A stretch of DNA of 64,000 nt from GCA-002050365 sp038235165. GTDB taxonomy: Bacteria; Acidobacteriota; Blastocatellia; Pyrinomonadales; Pyrinomonadaceae. The notes beneath the pieces were generated by a model. The model was given only the letters and a program-made list of their open reading frames with translations. It had not been told where the DNA came from and ran no database searches. The stretch is from contig JBBSUG010000020.1 in NCBI GenBank assembly GCA_038235165.1, positions 1 through 64,000 of the forward strand. Reading direction: 5' to 3'. A program made the translations under genes and the position numbers. This document shows, in pieces, positions 61,932 through 64,000 of the stretch (position 1 is its first letter; the number at the start of each line of letters is the position of its first letter).

Positions 61932-62951
61932 TTATCCCAAACTACGTCCGCCAGAACCCGGAATCGGATTTCCCTGTTCGTCAAAGTCCATTCCGAAGTC
62001 CAATCCCATTCCATGCAGCAAATCTTTAATTTCCGTCAATGATTTTTTGCCGAAATTTTTCGTATTGAGCATATCGTCTTCACTACGGCGAATCAAATCA
62101 CGAATCGTGCGGATGTCCGCATTTTTCAAACAATTATACGAACGGACGGAAAGTTCGAGTTCGTCAACCGAACGGTCGAGCAAGTCGTTTCTAAGCAGCG
62201 GCGGGCGGGCAATGTCTTCAAATTTAAAGTCTTCTTCCTCTTCTTCAAAGTTGATAAAAATGGTCATATGGTCTTTGACCAATTTTGCCGCTAGCCCAAT
62301 CGAATCATCGGGCTTGACGGAACCGTCCGTCCAAACTTCGATGATTAATTTATCAAATTCGGTATTGGAACCCTGCCGCGTTTTATCAACGCTGTAATTA
62401 ACTTTTTTGATCGGAGTGTGGACAGAATCAATCGGAATATAGCCGACCGATAAATCTTCGTCGTTATTGTATTCAGCGGAAACATATCCGCGCCCGCTTT
62501 TCAAACGCATCTCGACATTCAAATCTCCACCCGCACTGATCGTAGCGATATGAATCGTATCGTCGAGAATCTCAACATCGCCGTCGGCTTCAATATCCGC
62601 GCTGGTTACCTCTCCCGCACCGCTTTTACTGATTGTCAAAGTCTTTGAATCACTCGTATTGTGCAATTTGAACGGAACCTGCTTGAGATTCAAGATCACA
62701 TCGGTCGCATCTTCAACCACGCCTTTGATCGAAGAAAATTCGTGTTCGACTCCTTCAATTTTGACCGCCGTAATTGCTGCGCCCTCGATTGATGACAGAA
62801 GAGCACGTCTGAGTGAATTGCCGATAGTCGTTCCGAAACCGCGCTCAAACGGTTGCGCGTAAAATTTGCCGTAGCGTTCAGTCAAGGTTTCAGATTCGAC
62901 ATTTAGACGTGTTGGTATTTGGAAACCGTTCCACTGATTATTTTGTGTCAT
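61932..62951 (-). CDS. rpoA: RNA polymerase alpha subunit
   Basis: The 339-residue product has the N-terminal dimerisation domain (about 15-240, FERGFGTTIGNSLRRALLSS) and the C-terminal domain (about 260-320, LDRSVDELELSVRSYNCLKNA) that contacts activators and UP elements. The length is typical. It ends with a Gly/Pro-rich tail (PIPGSGGRSL). Confidence 0.98.
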   Translation of the reverse strand: MTQNNQWNGFQIPTRLNVESETLTERYGKFYAQPFERGFGTTIGNSLRRALLSSIEGAAITAVKIEGVEHEFSSIKGVVEDATDVILNLKQVPFKLHNTSDSKTLTISKSGAGEVTSADIEADGDVEILDDTIHIATISAGGDLNVEMRLKSGRGYVSAEYNNDEDLSVGYIPIDSVHTPIKKVNYSVDKTRQGSNTEFDKLIIEVWTDGSVKPDDSIGLAAKLVKDHMTIFINFEEEEEDFKFEDIARPPLLRNDLLDRSVDELELSVRSYNCLKNADIRTIRDLIRRSEDDMLNTKNFGKKSLTEIKDLLHGMGLDFGMDFDEQGNPIPGSGGRSLG

Positions 62952-63044
62952 ATTTTTAAAAAGTTGAAAAGTTGACCGAAATTGCCGGGTTGATCGAGTG
63001 CATTAAAACACCGTCACCCCAGCAAATTCAGACAACTCACTAAA

Positions 63045-63677
63045 TTACTTACTGTAAAGCTCGACAATTAACTGTTCGTTGATGTTCGCGTCAACATCTT
63101 CGCGTTTCGGCAAAGCGGAAATTGAAACGCTGAAGTCTTCGGCACCCGCTGAAATCCAGTTCGGACGACCGCGACCACCGGCGGTCTGCCACGCGCCTTC
63201 GACGTGAACATTTTTGACACTCTTGTCTTTGACACCGATCACATCGCCGGGTTTTACCTGAAACGACGGAATATCAACTTTCTGCCCGTTTACTTCGATA
63301 TGTCCATGGTTGACAAGCTGCCGCGCCTGACGGCGGGAAGTAGAAAAACCAGAACGATAAACGACGTTATCTAACCGACGTTCCAACATAAAAAGCAGAT
63401 TTTCGCCCGTCACACCCTTTTGGCGTAACGCTTTGTCAAAATAATTGCGAAACTGTTTTTCAAGCACAAAGTACATGCGCTTTACTTTCTGTTTCTCACG
63501 AAGCTGTTGCCCGTAGCCGGACAATTGCTTACGTCGCGCCGCGCCGTGCTGTCCCGGCGGGTTGACACCGCGTTTTTCAATTGCACACGACGACTTAAAA
63601 CAACGGTCGCCTTTCAAAAAAAGTTTTCCACCTTCGCGACGGCACAAGCGGCACACCGCATCTCTATATCTAGCCAT
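63045..63677 (-). CDS. rpsD: 30S ribosomal protein S4, zinc-binding type
   Basis: The 210-residue product starts MARYRDAVCRLCRREGG and has four cysteines (9, 12, 26, 31) that form the zinc site of the C+ S4 type, then the S4 RNA-binding domain (LERRLDNVVYRSGFSTSRRQ and ARQLVNHGHIEVNGQKV). The 217-base leader between rpsK and rpsD has no ORF support and could hold regulatory structure. Confidence 0.97.
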   Translation of the reverse strand: MARYRDAVCRLCRREGGKLFLKGDRCFKSSCAIEKRGVNPPGQHGAARRKQLSGYGQQLREKQKVKRMYFVLEKQFRNYFDKALRQKGVTGENLLFMLERRLDNVVYRSGFSTSRRQARQLVNHGHIEVNGQKVDIPSFQVKPGDVIGVKDKSVKNVHVEGAWQTAGGRGRPNWISAGAEDFSVSISALPKREDVDANINEQLIVELYSK

Positions 63678-63893
63678 AATATTTTTTTCCTGCTTCCGTT
63701 AAACCTATCGTGCAGATTTGCTTTATGATACTTGATTTTTCTCAAGCAATGCTCACAAATCCAATCGGCGTTATAGTATTTTTGACGGAAAAGTTTACGG
63801 GTAAATTTCCTCTCCGAAAATTACCCTTCGTCCTTTTGATAATTTCATTCAGACTTACGATCCATAACCGGCAATCTAAAATTCTGGAATTGA

Positions 63894-64000
63894 TCAAACT
63901 CTGCGTTTTTTCGGCGGACCGCATCCGTTATGCGGGATCGGAGTTGTATCACGAATCGAAGTGACGCGAATTCCCGCGTTGTTAATCGCTCTGATTGCTG
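63894..64000 (-). CDS. rpsK: 30S ribosomal protein S11, C-terminal part cut by the window edge
   Basis: Read from the edge, the minus strand encodes AIRAINNAGIRVTSIRD followed by TTPIPHNGCGPPKKRRV and a stop at 63894-63896. These are the conserved last residues of S11. The 5' part lies beyond the window. Its place just before rpsD fits the standard rpsM-rpsK-rpsD-rpoA-rplQ order. Confidence 0.95.
   Translation of the reverse strand, partial: AIRAINNAGIRVTSIRDTTPIPHNGCGPPKKRRV

Noticed and set aside
1..64000. tRNA, rRNA or CRISPR loci
   Set aside because: No cloverleaf with a TTCGA-type arm, rRNA segment, or regularly spaced repeat array was found on reading both strands by eye; a covariance-model search would be needed to be certain.

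Overview
The window reads as chromosomal DNA of a diderm, moderate-GC bacterium, most likely an acidobacterium of the Blastocatellia/Pyrinomonadaceae type. This placement is an inference from gene content: a 1236-residue Oar-like TonB receptor with an N-terminal carboxypeptidase-regulatory domain, VIT-VWA, YCF48-like, SBBP-repeat, PEGA and PEP-CTERM secreted proteins, two S41 processing peptidases, MqnD with a UbiX homologue, Lnt, and a core block rpsK-rpsD-rpoA-rplQ-accB-accC-rpsO-pnp. No tRNA, rRNA, phage, transposase or CRISPR array was seen.

Layout. 1-6 kb: small membrane protein, a catalytically dead S41 peptidase homologue, RuvX, a penicillin-acylase-family hydrolase and a degenerate ABC ATPase. 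6-17 kb: small orphan proteins, VIT-VWA protein, YCF48-like propeller, TonB receptor and an intact CtpA peptidase. 17-21 kb: a GAF protein and an intracellular subtilase, facing a large protein that joins a degenerate P-loop ATPase to an RsbW-like kinase domain. 21-25 kb: mqnD-methyltransferase-ubiX, a 39-residue ORF with a sigma-54-type promoter and its own terminator, and larB. 25-33 kb: trypsin-TPR protein, then a five-gene cluster (GT2, NodS-like methyltransferase, PIG-L deacetylase, acyl-CoA dehydrogenase family, clan GH-A glycosidase) whose logic resembles acylated, N-methylated amino-sugar synthesis. 33-42 kb: exported peptidases, an SBBP protein, and an ECF sigma/anti-sigma pair converging on a TPR-CHAT protein (to 45 kb). 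45-54 kb: Lnt, a Tat-exported amidase, MFS transporter, two decayed genes, CCA-type nucleotidyltransferase and glyQS. 54-64 kb: PEGA and PEP-CTERM envelope proteins, then the housekeeping block on the minus strand.

Two repeat families run through the window. One is a roughly 130-bp hairpin-forming MITE-like element (four copies, one splitting the amino-sugar cluster) whose arms co-vary between copies. The other is a seven-base-periodic repeat in many gaps that also lies inside two reading frames (the acylase and the CHAT protein). The most promising leads for undescribed biology are the GAF/subtilase/ATPase-kinase cluster, the Nod-factor-like cluster and the sigma-54-driven 39-residue protein.
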